From positions 1-64,000 of the forward strand of contig JACQFX010000039.1 in assembly GCA_016199835.1 (NCBI GenBank): a stretch of 64,000 nucleotides of DNA. Direction: 5' to 3'. Numbering within the stretch: position 1 is the first letter of the stretch; each line of letters starts with the position of its first letter. The stretch comes from Nitrosomonadales bacterium. GTDB lineage: Bacteria; Pseudomonadota; Gammaproteobacteria; Burkholderiales; Gallionellaceae. A model generated the notes under the pieces. It ran no database searches. It saw nothing but the letters and a program-made list of their open reading frames with translations, and was not told the DNA's origin. Positions 38,501 to 45,475 of this stretch are shown here, piece after piece. A program made the translations under genes and the position numbers.

Positions 38501-39177
38501 CTTTACGCCAATGGATAGTTGGCCGCGACGAACGCGAAAAAGCGGCAAAAGTAATTGAGGCAAATTGGGGGCGTGGTAAAGAAAAACGAAAACCAACTGA
38601 TGCCGAGAATGCAGAACTCGAACGCTTGCGTGCATTGCCACGCAAGCCTCTACAAAGCGATCCTGATAGCGGCCCATTCACCGGCCCAATCATTCGCGCT
38701 GTCAAAATCAATGCGGGGAAGATGAGCGGTATTCAAATCCGCAATGGGCTGGCTGCACAAGAATCACTTATCCGTGTGGATGTCTTCACCAAGGATGGGA
38801 AATTCTATCTTGCCCCTCTATATGTGGCAGGCATTGTAAAGGGAATGCTGCCAGATCAAACAGCCGATGGAGAAACAAAGATTGATAACAGCTTCGATTT
38901 TCGCTTCGCACTCCATCCAAATGACCTGGCGAAAGTAACACTCAAAGGGAAAGGTTCAATTCTTGGTTATTTCAGAGGCTACGGTGGCCCACCCAACCCT
39001 TACAACATTACTCTATCGATACATGATCGCAACAAGAACGGCCACGAAAGGGCGAATGACAAGGGAGAAATTCCGAGTATCGGCATCAAGACAGCTTTGA
39101 ACGTCGAAAAGTTTAACGTGGATGTTCTCGGCAACGTCTACCCCGCCCCAGCGGAGACCCGCCGTGACTTGGCGTAG
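35524..39177 (+). CDS. cas9: CRISPR-associated endonuclease Cas9, type II-C
   Basis: This 1217-residue Cas9 has a complete set of nuclease residues. RuvC-I is FGLDIGIASVGWAVLGE with D16; an Arg-rich bridge helix follows at about 59-80 (LMRRRLRRRAWRLTKLAR). RuvC-II is VHIEMARDL with E563. The HNH domain is GYVEIDHALPYSRSFDDS with D656 and H657, plus N680 in RENRNKGN. RuvC-III is DRHHALDAAVVA with H797 and D800. The HNH and RuvC-II sequences closely resemble Neisseria-type II-C Cas9 (about 1082 residues). The extra length lies in the recognition lobe and especially in the C-terminal PAM-interacting part. GGAG is seven bases before the ATG. The tracrRNA is divergent at the 5' end, and cas1 overlaps the 3' end by 14 bases. 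Confidence 0.97.
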   Translation: MTSKQKNLGPLTFGLDIGIASVGWAVLGENRIVDLGVRCFDKAETAKEGESLNLARRTARLMRRRLRRRAWRLTKLARLLKRESLISDANLLKQQPAKGFKTPNLWKLRVEALDRKLEAEEWARVIYHLCKHRGFHWISRAEAKAADSDNEGGKVKKGLAGTKKLMQEKNYRTAAEMVWKEFFKLREDQDGKPALTEKTQEPIFDGVARNKQGDYSKALSRELLADELRTLFQHQRESGNPHASEKLEAAILGNGDKKSGLFWAQKPALAGKDLLKMLGHCTFEKAEFRAPKASFSAERHVWLTRLNNLRIVVDGKIRSLTEAERQIVLPLPYDQAGDFSYKQLRKALTKAGLSDEFRFAGLSYPSDKQKTEEKAKDPEDEKLIKLPAWQELKKALKDKELETEWLKISVAARDGKPQLLDKISEVLSVYKEDAEVEAELRKLDLPGKDKMVDALLDIRFDKFSNLSLKALYNILPHMEAGLRYDEACIKAGYHHSQLHKVGDGEHTYLPPFYSGRDKDGRLKFNEDMDIPRNPVVLRALNQARKVVNALIRKYGSPHEVHIEMARDLTRPLKGHWSESGKYIEGRLDVMKMQGEFRERNEKDKAAFASEFNITGAVKGKDFEKYQLYREQQGKCAYSLGAMDINRLWEQGYVEIDHALPYSRSFDDSKNNRVLVLARENRNKGNMTPYEYLGGVENSPRWQNFVGFVNTTKTYRQAKRNRLLKKDFGDKEAKDFRDRNLNDTRYICRFFKNYVERYLKLHDESDAKRCVVLSGQMTSFLRARWGLVKVRGDSDRHHALDAAVVAASSHGMVKRLSDYSRRKELEKVREGFVDMETGEIVNPAMFEKLEQHFPSPWSHFRDELLARLSIDDPAKLRAEMERLGNYPADTLEALRPLFVSRAPQRRNGGAAHMDTIYTKPRDGHVLMIEDKEAKKIAKDKAEKVLRPASTDEKDSMAIARIGVTDKDSKGNYKLTLEKLDDIVDPRRNERMIEALRQWIVGRDEREKAAKVIEANWGRGKEKRKPTDAENAELERLRALPRKPLQSDPDSGPFTGPIIRAVKINAGKMSGIQIRNGLAAQESLIRVDVFTKDGKFYLAPLYVAGIVKGMLPDQTADGETKIDNSFDFRFALHPNDLAKVTLKGKGSILGYFRGYGGPPNPYNITLSIHDRNKNGHERANDKGEIPSIGIKTALNVEKFNVDVLGNVYPAPAETRRDLA

Positions 39178-40069
39178 CATCGTCATCTCCCGTCCCGCCA
39201 AGCTCAAGCGGGATCATTATTCGCTTGCCATCGAGCAAGGGCAAACCGCCTGCGTGCCGTTCGAGGACATCGCGGTGATCGTGCTCAACCACCGCGAGAT
39301 CACGCTCACTCATCCGGTGCTTTCGGCCTGCGGCGAATATGGCATCAGCCTGTTTGCCACGGGCGACACGCATCATCCCAGCGGCGTGTTCATCCCCTTC
39401 CTGCCGCATTCGCGCGCCACACGTTGGCTGCGCTTGCAACTCGACTTGCCGCGTCCCGTCGCCAAGCAAACCTGGGCCGCCATCGTGCGTAAGAAAATCT
39501 CCAACCAAGCCGCCTGCCTGCGCATGGCGGGACGTGACAGCGCCGACAGGCTGGACTCCTATGCGCGGCGGGTACGCTCCGGCGACTCGGATAATCTTGA
39601 AGGCCAAGCCGCCTTCTTCCATTTCACGCAATTATTTGGCAAGGATTTTCGCCGCGACCATGAACGCTACACCAACGCCGCGCTGGATTATGGCTACGCG
39701 GTACTACGCGGCACGATTGCGCGCGGCCTAGTGGCGCACGGGCTGATGCCATCCATCGGACTGTTCCATGCCAGCGAGCAGAATGCCTTCAACCTCGCGG
39801 ATGATGTGATCGAGCCGTTTCGCCCGCTGGTGGATTTGTTCGTGTACAGGATGATGCCGCAACCCGACGATGAGCTGCATCCCGAAGACAAGGTGGCGCT
39901 GGTGGGCCTGCTCAACGTGGACGTGGGTATGCCGCGCGGCAAGATGTCCGTGCTTTCCGCCATCGAACACATGATAGAAAGTCTCGCCCGCATCTACGAT
40001 GGCGGCAATGAATCGTTGCTCGAAATGCCGAGCATCATTGGGCTGGAGCAACATCGGCTGGAGTGTTAA
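39164..40069 (+). CDS. cas1: CRISPR integrase Cas1
   Basis: This 301-residue protein starts at a GTG (39164) with GGAG seven bases upstream and overlaps the end of cas9 by 14 bases. The N-terminus TWRSIVISRPAKLKRDHYSL is typical of type II Cas1. The metal-binding active site is complete: E146 (DNLEGQAA), H202 (GLFHASEQNAFNLADD) and E217 (DVIEPFRPLVD). Cas1 forms the integrase complex with Cas2 and inserts new spacers into the array. The overlap indicates coupled translation with cas9. No csn2 or cas4 is present, consistent with subtype II-C. Confidence 0.97.
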   Translation: MTWRSIVISRPAKLKRDHYSLAIEQGQTACVPFEDIAVIVLNHREITLTHPVLSACGEYGISLFATGDTHHPSGVFIPFLPHSRATRWLRLQLDLPRPVAKQTWAAIVRKKISNQAACLRMAGRDSADRLDSYARRVRSGDSDNLEGQAAFFHFTQLFGKDFRRDHERYTNAALDYGYAVLRGTIARGLVAHGLMPSIGLFHASEQNAFNLADDVIEPFRPLVDLFVYRMMPQPDDELHPEDKVALVGLLNVDVGMPRGKMSVLSAIEHMIESLARIYDGGNESLLEMPSIIGLEQHRLEC

Positions 40070-40090
40070 TTCCAGATTGAACAGAGGTTT

Positions 40091-40141
40091 GTAGGGGGGT
40101 TCCACCCGCCGAATTTAGTTGTCGGGCAAAGCCCGACCTAC
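40091..40141. repeat. Palindromic repeat between cas1 and cas2
   Basis: The 108-base gap between cas1 and cas2 contains a GTAGG...CCTAC element. It begins GTAGGGGGGTTCCACCCGCC, and its right arm GTCGGGCAAAGCCCGAC is a perfect hairpin of its own. The order of blocks (GTAGGG, GGGTTC, ACCCGCCG, ATTTA, GTTGTC) matches the element at 13811-13867 with a different right arm. This marks it as a dispersed repeat that has landed inside the cas operon. Confidence 0.7.
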
Positions 40142-40177
40142 TGGATTACGGGTCAAGCCTGGAATGACGGAGTAACC

Positions 40178-40510
40178 ATGAGTACGGAGACCAGACGATT
40201 CATGCGCATGCTCGTATTTTTTGATCTCCCTGTCGTCACCAAAGCGGAACGCCGCGCCTACACGGTATTTCGCCGTTTTCTCGTCAACGACGGCTACGAC
40301 ATGATCCAGTTCTCGGTGTATGGCCGCATCCTGAACGGCAACGACGCGCTGGAGAAGCACTACAAGCGTTTGGTGGACAACCTTCCGCCCGAAGGCTCGG
40401 TGCGTTGCCTCAGCGTGACGGAAAAGCAATTTGCCAGCATGAAACTGCTCGTCGGCCTGCCGCTTTTTCAGGAAAAAGCTATCAAGGCCAATCAAATGCT
40501 GCTGTTCTGA
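40178..40510 (+). CDS. cas2: CRISPR-associated endoribonuclease-like Cas2
   Basis: This 110-residue protein starts at an ATG with GGAG about eight bases upstream. It has the Cas2 ferredoxin-like start RMLVFFDLPVVTKAERRAY with the conserved Asp (D16) and the FRRFLVNDGYDMIQFSVYGRIL segment. SVRCLSVTEKQFASMKLLVG follows, typical of type II Cas2. Cas2 is the structural partner of Cas1 in spacer acquisition. The array begins 62 bases downstream. The length is normal. Confidence 0.97.
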   Translation: MSTETRRFMRMLVFFDLPVVTKAERRAYTVFRRFLVNDGYDMIQFSVYGRILNGNDALEKHYKRLVDNLPPEGSVRCLSVTEKQFASMKLLVGLPLFQEKAIKANQMLLF

Positions 40511-40520
40511 GCCTATTTTT

Positions 40521-40557
40521 AAAAGCAGAACGCCCGCCCAGCCTAAGCTGGGCGGGC
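40521..40557 (-). terminator. Hairpin between cas2 and the CRISPR array
   Basis: GCCCGCCCAGC and GCTGGGCGGGC form an 11-bp stem with a CTAA loop. On the minus strand a loose TTTT tract follows at about 40521-40524. It would stop crRNA transcription before cas2, and could end the cas mRNA on the other strand. Confidence 0.55.
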
Positions 40558-40572
40558 ATCCGCGTGAGGCCT

Positions 40573-41427
40573 ATGGTAGCTCATCCGGGGTGAGAGAGGG
40601 AGCTACAACCCACGGAAACGCCGGTTGATCGAGAGCAGAATGGTAGCTCATCCGGGGTGAGAGAGGGAGCTACAACTCGCGTTCGATTGCTGATTAGCGG
40701 TAGTTGATGGTAGCTCATCCGGGGTGAGAGAGGGAGCTACAACAGCATTTGCCGCCGTAGATGTTGCAGCACTATGGTAGCTCATCCGGGGTGAGAGAGG
40801 GAGCTACAACTTGGCGAGATGTAATCCCGCTCAAATATATATGGTAGCTCATCCGGGGTGAGAGAGGGAGCTACAACCTCTCGCGGATTGAAGCGCAAAT
40901 GAAAGAAATGGTAGCTCATCCGGGGTGAGAGAGGGAGCTACAACCCACGGAAACGCCGGTTGATCGAGAGCAGAATGGTAGCTCATCCGGGGTGAGAGAG
41001 GGAGCTACGAGAGGGAGCTACAACCTAAATCTATGCGTGACAAGCTTGGTATTCGATGGTAGCTCATCCGGGGTGAGAGAGGGAGCTACAACCTACATCA
41101 TCAATATGCTGGCAAAGTTCCAATGGTAGCTCATCCGGGGTGAGAGAGGGAGCTACAACCCGGCAGCAGCCGTCGCCCTGATTACCGGGATGGTAGCTCA
41201 TCCGGGGTGAGAGAGGGAGCTACAACCGAATGAACTGAAAACCACTGGCGGGTCGGATGGTAGCTCATCCGGGGTGAGAGAGGGAGCTACAACAATTCAA
41301 ACAGTTGCTATCCAAAGCGCTGAATGGTAGCTCATCCGGGGTGAGAGAGGGAGCTACAACGAAATGGCGGGTGGCGTGATCAACAGCGCGATGGTAGCTC
41401 ATCCGGGGTGAGAGAGGGAGCTACAAC
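40573..41427 (-). CRISPR. Type II-C CRISPR array, 13 repeats and 12 spacers
   Basis: The repeat is 37 nt; in crRNA orientation (minus strand) it begins GTTGTAGCTC and ends GATGAGCTACCAT. Starts on the plus strand are 40573, 40640, 40707, 40774, 40841, 40908, 40975, 41056, 41123, 41190, 41257, 41324 and 41391, a 67-nt period with 30-nt spacers. Repeat 7 (40975-41024) is 50 nt because 13 nt are duplicated, and spacer 7 is 31 nt. Spacer 1 (40610-40639) and spacer 6 (40945-40974) are identical. All other repeats are identical, including both terminal ones. The orientation is set by tracrRNA complementarity. The repeat ends in TACCAT, which could be a -10 element as in Neisseria arrays. Confidence 0.98.
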
Positions 41428-41468
41428 GCCGGGACAGACGACCCCTTGCAGGGGCCCTCTGCCCGGCG
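41427..41468. repeat. Hairpin abutting the last CRISPR repeat
   Basis: An interrupted inverted repeat with outer arms CGCCGGG / CCCGGCG and inner arms CCCC / GGGG begins at the last base of repeat 13. In the crRNA direction it sits immediately upstream of the array, where a leader would lie. The space between it and mltB (41469-41514) holds two more small hairpins, one of them TCAGGC/GCCTGA at 41496-41513 just past the mltB stop. It is not AT-rich like many leaders. Confidence 0.5.
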
Positions 41469-41514
41469 TTCTCGCTCCGCGAGGTCTATAGGGCATCAGG
41501 CCTGAGCGCCTGAC

Positions 41515-42489
41515 TTATGGATGCATACCTGACATCACCTGTCGCGCGTCGCGCAACGCTTCCCCCAACTGGTACACCGACATGGCGTAGAAGTCGCTGT
41601 TGTTGTAGCGCGTGATGACGTCGAAGTTGTTGAAGGCGAGCCAGAATTCCTTGCCGTCCGCCACGGTGAAATCCACCAGGCGCGCAGTCTGGTCTGCTGC
41701 GACCTCCTTGCCCGGCTTCACGCCTGCCTCCTTCCATTCCGCCACGCTATGCGCTTGCGCCAGGCTGCCCACGCAATTGTCCTCGCTCACGCCGGCGCGC
41801 ACCGACACGGGTTCCCCGTTCAGCCAGCCATATTGCTTGAGGTAGTTCGCCACGCTGCCGATGGCGTCCACCGGGTCGTGCAGCAGGTCGATCTTGCCGT
41901 CGCCATCGAAGTCCACTGCGTATTTGCGATAGCTGCCAGGCATGAATTGCGGAATGCCCAGCGCGCCCGCATAAGAGCTTTGCACGCTCAGCAGGTCGAA
42001 TTTTTGTTCTCGTGCCAGCAGCAGATATTGTTCGAGTTCGCTGCGGAAGAAATCTGCGCGGCGCGGATAATCGAAGGCCAGCGTGGTCAGCGCATCGAGC
42101 GTGATGTATCTGCCCGCGTTGAGTCCGTAACGTGTCTCCACGCCGATCAGCGCGACGATAATTTCCTGCGGCACGCCATATTGCTGTTCCGCGCGCTGCA
42201 AAGGCTCCGCGTATAGTTGCCAGAATTGCAGTCCGACGGTGATGCGTTGCGGATTGACGAAAGCATCGCGATATTCCGTCCAGGGCTTGAGAGTGGCAGA
42301 TTTTGAAATGGCGTCTATGACTGCCTGGTGGCGCTGCGCGTGCTGAAACACCTGCACCAGCTCCTCGCGCTTGAACTGGTGTTTGCTCACCATCTCGTCT
42401 ATAAACTGCGGGATGCCGGGCAGCTCCACTGCCAGTGCATGCAGTGGAATGAATAACAGTGGCAGGAAGAAAAACCGGCGGATGATCAT
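41515..42489 (-). CDS. mltB: Membrane-bound lytic murein transglycosylase B
   Basis: This 324-residue protein has an N-terminal signal sequence (MIIRRFFFLPLLFIPLHALA) with no lipobox cysteine, so it is likely soluble in the periplasm rather than a lipoprotein. The catalytic Glu lies in IVALIGVETRYGLNAG, and SSYAGALGIPQFMPGSYRKYAVDFDGDGKIDLLHDPVDAIGSVANYL is the conserved MltB core. It cleaves peptidoglycan glycan strands to 1,6-anhydro-muropeptides. It runs toward the array from the other side and ends 87 bases from the last repeat. Confidence 0.95.
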   Translation of the reverse strand: MIIRRFFFLPLLFIPLHALAVELPGIPQFIDEMVSKHQFKREELVQVFQHAQRHQAVIDAISKSATLKPWTEYRDAFVNPQRITVGLQFWQLYAEPLQRAEQQYGVPQEIIVALIGVETRYGLNAGRYITLDALTTLAFDYPRRADFFRSELEQYLLLAREQKFDLLSVQSSYAGALGIPQFMPGSYRKYAVDFDGDGKIDLLHDPVDAIGSVANYLKQYGWLNGEPVSVRAGVSEDNCVGSLAQAHSVAEWKEAGVKPGKEVAADQTARLVDFTVADGKEFWLAFNNFDVITRYNNSDFYAMSVYQLGEALRDARQVMSGMHP

Positions 42490-42526
42490 GGCGCACGCAT
42501 TTTACACTGCCTGCGCTCCGCAACCA

Positions 42527-43711
42527 TCACACTCTCGCACCACGCAACAGGATCGCCGCCAGCGCCACGACACTGAAGGCGGCACCTGCAACAAAGGTGT
42601 ATGCGGCACCCAACTGATCCCATAACAAGCCTGCCATGGCGCTCGCGATGAGCATGGCGAACCCGCTCACCAGATTGAAGAAGCCATAAGCCGTGCCGCG
42701 CAAATCGGCCGGTGCCGTATCGGCCACCATGGTCGCCAACAAGCCCTGCGTCATGCCCATGTGCAAGCCCCACAACGAGATGCCCGCCCACACCCAGTTC
42801 CACTGGTTGCTGTAAGCCAGCACCGCATCGGCGGCAATCAATACGGCCAGCCCCCATGCCAGCAATTTGGCATGGCTCATAGTGTCCGACAATTTGCCGA
42901 ACGGATAAGCGCAGGCGGCATAGATCACGTTCATGGCGATCAGCACGAGCGGCGTAAAGGCGATGGGCAAACCGCCTTGCTGCGCGCGCAGCACGAGGAA
43001 GGCTTCGGAGAAACGCGCCAGCGTGAATGTTGCGCCTATCCATACCACCCACCAATAAGCGCCGCCCAGCCGCCGCAGGTTTTCCATGCGTATCGGGTTG
43101 CTGCGTTTGCCGTCGCTCTTGCGCTCGGGCTCCTGCACGCCGAAAAACAACAATCCGACGGCAAGGAAAGCAGGAATGATCGCCACCCAGAACACCGCGT
43201 GAAAATCGTTCGCCCATAGCAGCATCAACCCCATGCCGAGCAAGGGGCCGAGGAAGGCGCCGACGGTATCAAGCGACTGGCGCAAACCGAAAGACGCGCC
43301 GCGCAATTCAGGTGGCGCGATGTCGGCCACCAGCGCATCGCGCGGTGCGCCGCGTATGCCTTTACCGGTGCGATCTATGAGGCGCGCAGCCAGCACGAAA
43401 CCCGAACTCGTGGCCAGCGCGAACAGCGGCTTGGATACCGCGCCCAGCCCGTAGCCCAGCACCGCCAAGGGTTTGCGCTTGCCCCAGTAATCGCTGAGCG
43501 CGCCCGAGAATATTTTCACGATGAGCGCCGTCGCTTCCGCCGCGCCCTCGATCAGACCGATGGTGAATGCGCTCGCGCCCAGCGCCGTGAACATGAACAC
43601 CGGCAGCAGACTGTGGATCAGCTCGGACGAAACATCCATCAACAGGCTGACGAAACCCAGCGCCCAGATGGCGGGCGGGATCTTGCGGGCGATGTCAGGC
43701 GTTAGGGACAT
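42527..43711 (-). CDS. MFS transporter
   Basis: This 394-residue inner-membrane protein is read from the ATG at 43711 (GGAG six bases upstream); a TTG one codon earlier is rejected. It has about twelve hydrophobic helices and the MFS loop 2-3 motif, here SGALSDYWGKRKPLAVLGYG. A long family-specific stretch, LIDRTGKGIRGAPRDALVAD, resembles the transporters often annotated as related to multidrug or siderophore exporters. The two halves are joined by a short charged loop (EPERKSDGKRSNPIRM). No substrate can be deduced. It lies alone between mltB and the divergent zinc-related locus. Confidence 0.9.
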   Translation of the reverse strand: MSLTPDIARKIPPAIWALGFVSLLMDVSSELIHSLLPVFMFTALGASAFTIGLIEGAAEATALIVKIFSGALSDYWGKRKPLAVLGYGLGAVSKPLFALATSSGFVLAARLIDRTGKGIRGAPRDALVADIAPPELRGASFGLRQSLDTVGAFLGPLLGMGLMLLWANDFHAVFWVAIIPAFLAVGLLFFGVQEPERKSDGKRSNPIRMENLRRLGGAYWWVVWIGATFTLARFSEAFLVLRAQQGGLPIAFTPLVLIAMNVIYAACAYPFGKLSDTMSHAKLLAWGLAVLIAADAVLAYSNQWNWVWAGISLWGLHMGMTQGLLATMVADTAPADLRGTAYGFFNLVSGFAMLIASAMAGLLWDQLGAAYTFVAGAAFSVVALAAILLRGARV

Positions 43712-43846
43712 CAAGGCTCCGATGGTTAAGCAGGCTGCACAGTGTAGCGCAAGCTTGCACGCTTCCGGATGCAGTTATTGCGCAGGCGATCTGTGTCAGG
43801 CGATCTGTTGCTCGCCCCGCCAATCTTTGTTAAGGTTGCGCCCGCC

Positions 43847-44170
43847 ATGAAACTTTCCCGCGCGGTATTCTTTCCCTTGCTGCTCGCCTGCGCCCTGCTG
43901 TTCGCACAGCAAGCCGGGGCCGCGCATACGCTGCGCCATGCGCTGGAAGACCTGACGCAACATGACGCGCAGACATCACACTCCGATACCTGCCAGCAAT
44001 GCGCAGACTACGCGCAACTGGGCAATGCGCTAGTCGCAGCCGCACAGGATTTTTCGCCGCTGCTGGTATCCGCTAAAACACTGCCACATATCACCATCGC
44101 ATTCCGCACTACCCTCCTCCTTGCCGCCGTTGCGCGCGGCCCGCCTGCTCCGCCCGATACGCTCGTTTAG
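43847..44170 (+). CDS. Small exported protein (DUF2946-like)
   Basis: This 107-residue protein is read from the ATG at 43847, giving a signal peptide (MKLSRAVFFPLLLACALLFAQQAGA). An earlier in-frame start at 43769 would add an unlikely leader. It has a DTCQQCADY motif (CxxC) with His residues nearby and a C-terminal hydrophobic segment ending in RGPPAPPDTLV, which resembles DUF2946 proteins with their RAPP-like tail. Such proteins accompany metal-related loci. It is first in a run ending at 47332. Metal binding is inferred from the Cys and His residues. Confidence 0.7.
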   Translation: MKLSRAVFFPLLLACALLFAQQAGAAHTLRHALEDLTQHDAQTSHSDTCQQCADYAQLGNALVAAAQDFSPLLVSAKTLPHITIAFRTTLLLAAVARGPPAPPDTLV

Positions 44171-44235
44171 CACACCAGACAATCCACTGGCAGCTTGCTG
44201 CATGTATGGAATTCAAAATTGAAAGGCGGCACACC

Positions 44236-44763
44236 ATGCGCTCCAGTTTGCGCTTTCTCATTCCGCTGGCATTGGCCAGCCTATCCATTAAATCCGTTGC
44301 CGCCCACGAGCTCGGCCCCCACGTGCATGGCGTGGCGAGCTTGCAGGTCGCCGTGGATGGCAACATCCTGACGCTGGATTTTTCCGGTCCGCTGGATAAC
44401 CTGCTGGGCTTTGAACATGCGCCGCGCGACGACAAGCAGAAGGCGGCGGTGAAAAATATGGTCGAGACCTTGCATCATACAGACGGGGTGTTTGCGCCCT
44501 CGCCCGCAGCCAACTGTACTTCCGTTTCCGTGAAACTCGAATCATCCGTGCTGGAGGCAAAGTTGACTTCCAGCAATGACGGTCACGCGGATATCGACGG
44601 CGAATACGTGTTCCGCTGTGGACATCCGGAAAATTTGCATGGTCTGGAACTAAAGCTGTTCGACAGTTTCCATAACCTGCATCAAGTTGAGGCGCAGGTG
44701 GCCGGTCCGCATACACAAACGGCAGCCAGACTGTCGCCCGCGCAACGCAATCTAAGCTGGTAA
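44236..44763 (+). CDS. Periplasmic zinc-related protein (DUF2796, ZrgA-like)
   Basis: This 175-residue protein is read from the ATG at 44236, which gives a signal peptide (MRSSLRFLIPLALASLSIKSVAA). An earlier start at 44206 puts a charged stretch in front. The mature start HELGPHVHGVASLQVAVDGN and EYVFRCGHPENLHGLELKLFDSF are the DUF2796 signatures, His-rich at the N-terminus. In Vibrio the corresponding protein, ZrgA, is the periplasmic part of a zinc-responsive uptake system. Here ABC transporter genes follow immediately. The metal is inferred to be zinc. Confidence 0.88.
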   Translation: MRSSLRFLIPLALASLSIKSVAAHELGPHVHGVASLQVAVDGNILTLDFSGPLDNLLGFEHAPRDDKQKAAVKNMVETLHHTDGVFAPSPAANCTSVSVKLESSVLEAKLTSSNDGHADIDGEYVFRCGHPENLHGLELKLFDSFHNLHQVEAQVAGPHTQTAARLSPAQRNLSW

Positions 44764-44767
44764 ATCC

Positions 44768-45475
44768 ATGAGCGTCGTCAAGATTGAAAACCTGTTGTTT
44801 CGCTGGTCGGCGCAGAGCCGGGCCTGTCTCGACATTCCGGCTTTAGAGGTGCGGGCAGGCGAACACATTTTTCTTTACGGCCCCAGTGGCAGCGGCAAGA
44901 GCACCTTGCTCGGGCTGCTCGGCGGCGTGCTGGTGCCGGAGCAAGGCACACTCGCATTGCTGGATCACCAACTGACCGCGATGTCTTCCGCCGCGCGCGA
45001 CAGGCTGCGCGCCGACCATATCGGCTTCCTGTTCCAGCAGTTCAATCTCATCCCTTATCTTTCAGTGCTGGACAACGTGCTGTTGTCTTGCCGCTTCTCG
45101 TCGCGGCGGCGCGAACGTGCGATCGCTTCCGGCAACACACTGCACGAAGAAGCGCAGCGCCTGCTCGACCATCTCGATATCGCTGCCGAATTGCAGCATC
45201 GTCCCGTGACGCAGTTGAGCGTAGGTCAGCAGCAACGAGTTGCAGCGGCGCGCGCGCTGATCGGACGCCCCGAAATCGTGATTGCGGATGAGCCGACTTC
45301 CGCGCTGGATGCCGAACGGCAAACGGCCTTTCTCGATTTGTTGTCGCGGGAATGCATAACGGCCGGAGCGACCTTATTGTTCGTCAGCCATGACCGCAGG
45401 CTGTCCGCAGGCTTCGACCGCGAAATCGCCCTGCCCGCCATCAACCGCGCGCTGACCGAAAAGGAAGCCGCATGA
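44768..45475 (+). CDS. ABC transporter ATP-binding protein
   Basis: This 235-residue ATPase of the LolD/MacB type has Walker A YGPSGSGKSTLLGLLGG, the Q-loop in FLFQQFNLIPYLSVLDNVLL, the signature LSVGQQQRVAAARALIGRPE, Walker B IVIADEPTSALDAERQ and the H-loop in VSHDRRL. It starts four bases after the ZrgA-like gene and overlaps the permease gene by four bases. It should power the permease, forming a unit with the ZrgA-like protein. The LSVGQ signature replaces the common LSGGQ, a tolerated change. Confidence 0.94.
   Translation: MSVVKIENLLFRWSAQSRACLDIPALEVRAGEHIFLYGPSGSGKSTLLGLLGGVLVPEQGTLALLDHQLTAMSSAARDRLRADHIGFLFQQFNLIPYLSVLDNVLLSCRFSSRRRERAIASGNTLHEEAQRLLDHLDIAAELQHRPVTQLSVGQQQRVAAARALIGRPEIVIADEPTSALDAERQTAFLDLLSRECITAGATLLFVSHDRRLSAGFDREIALPAINRALTEKEAA

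Noticed and set aside
40070-40177. A missing csn2 or cas4 gene between cas1 and cas2
   Set aside because: The gap is only 108 bases, filled by a palindromic repeat; subtype II-C normally lacks both.
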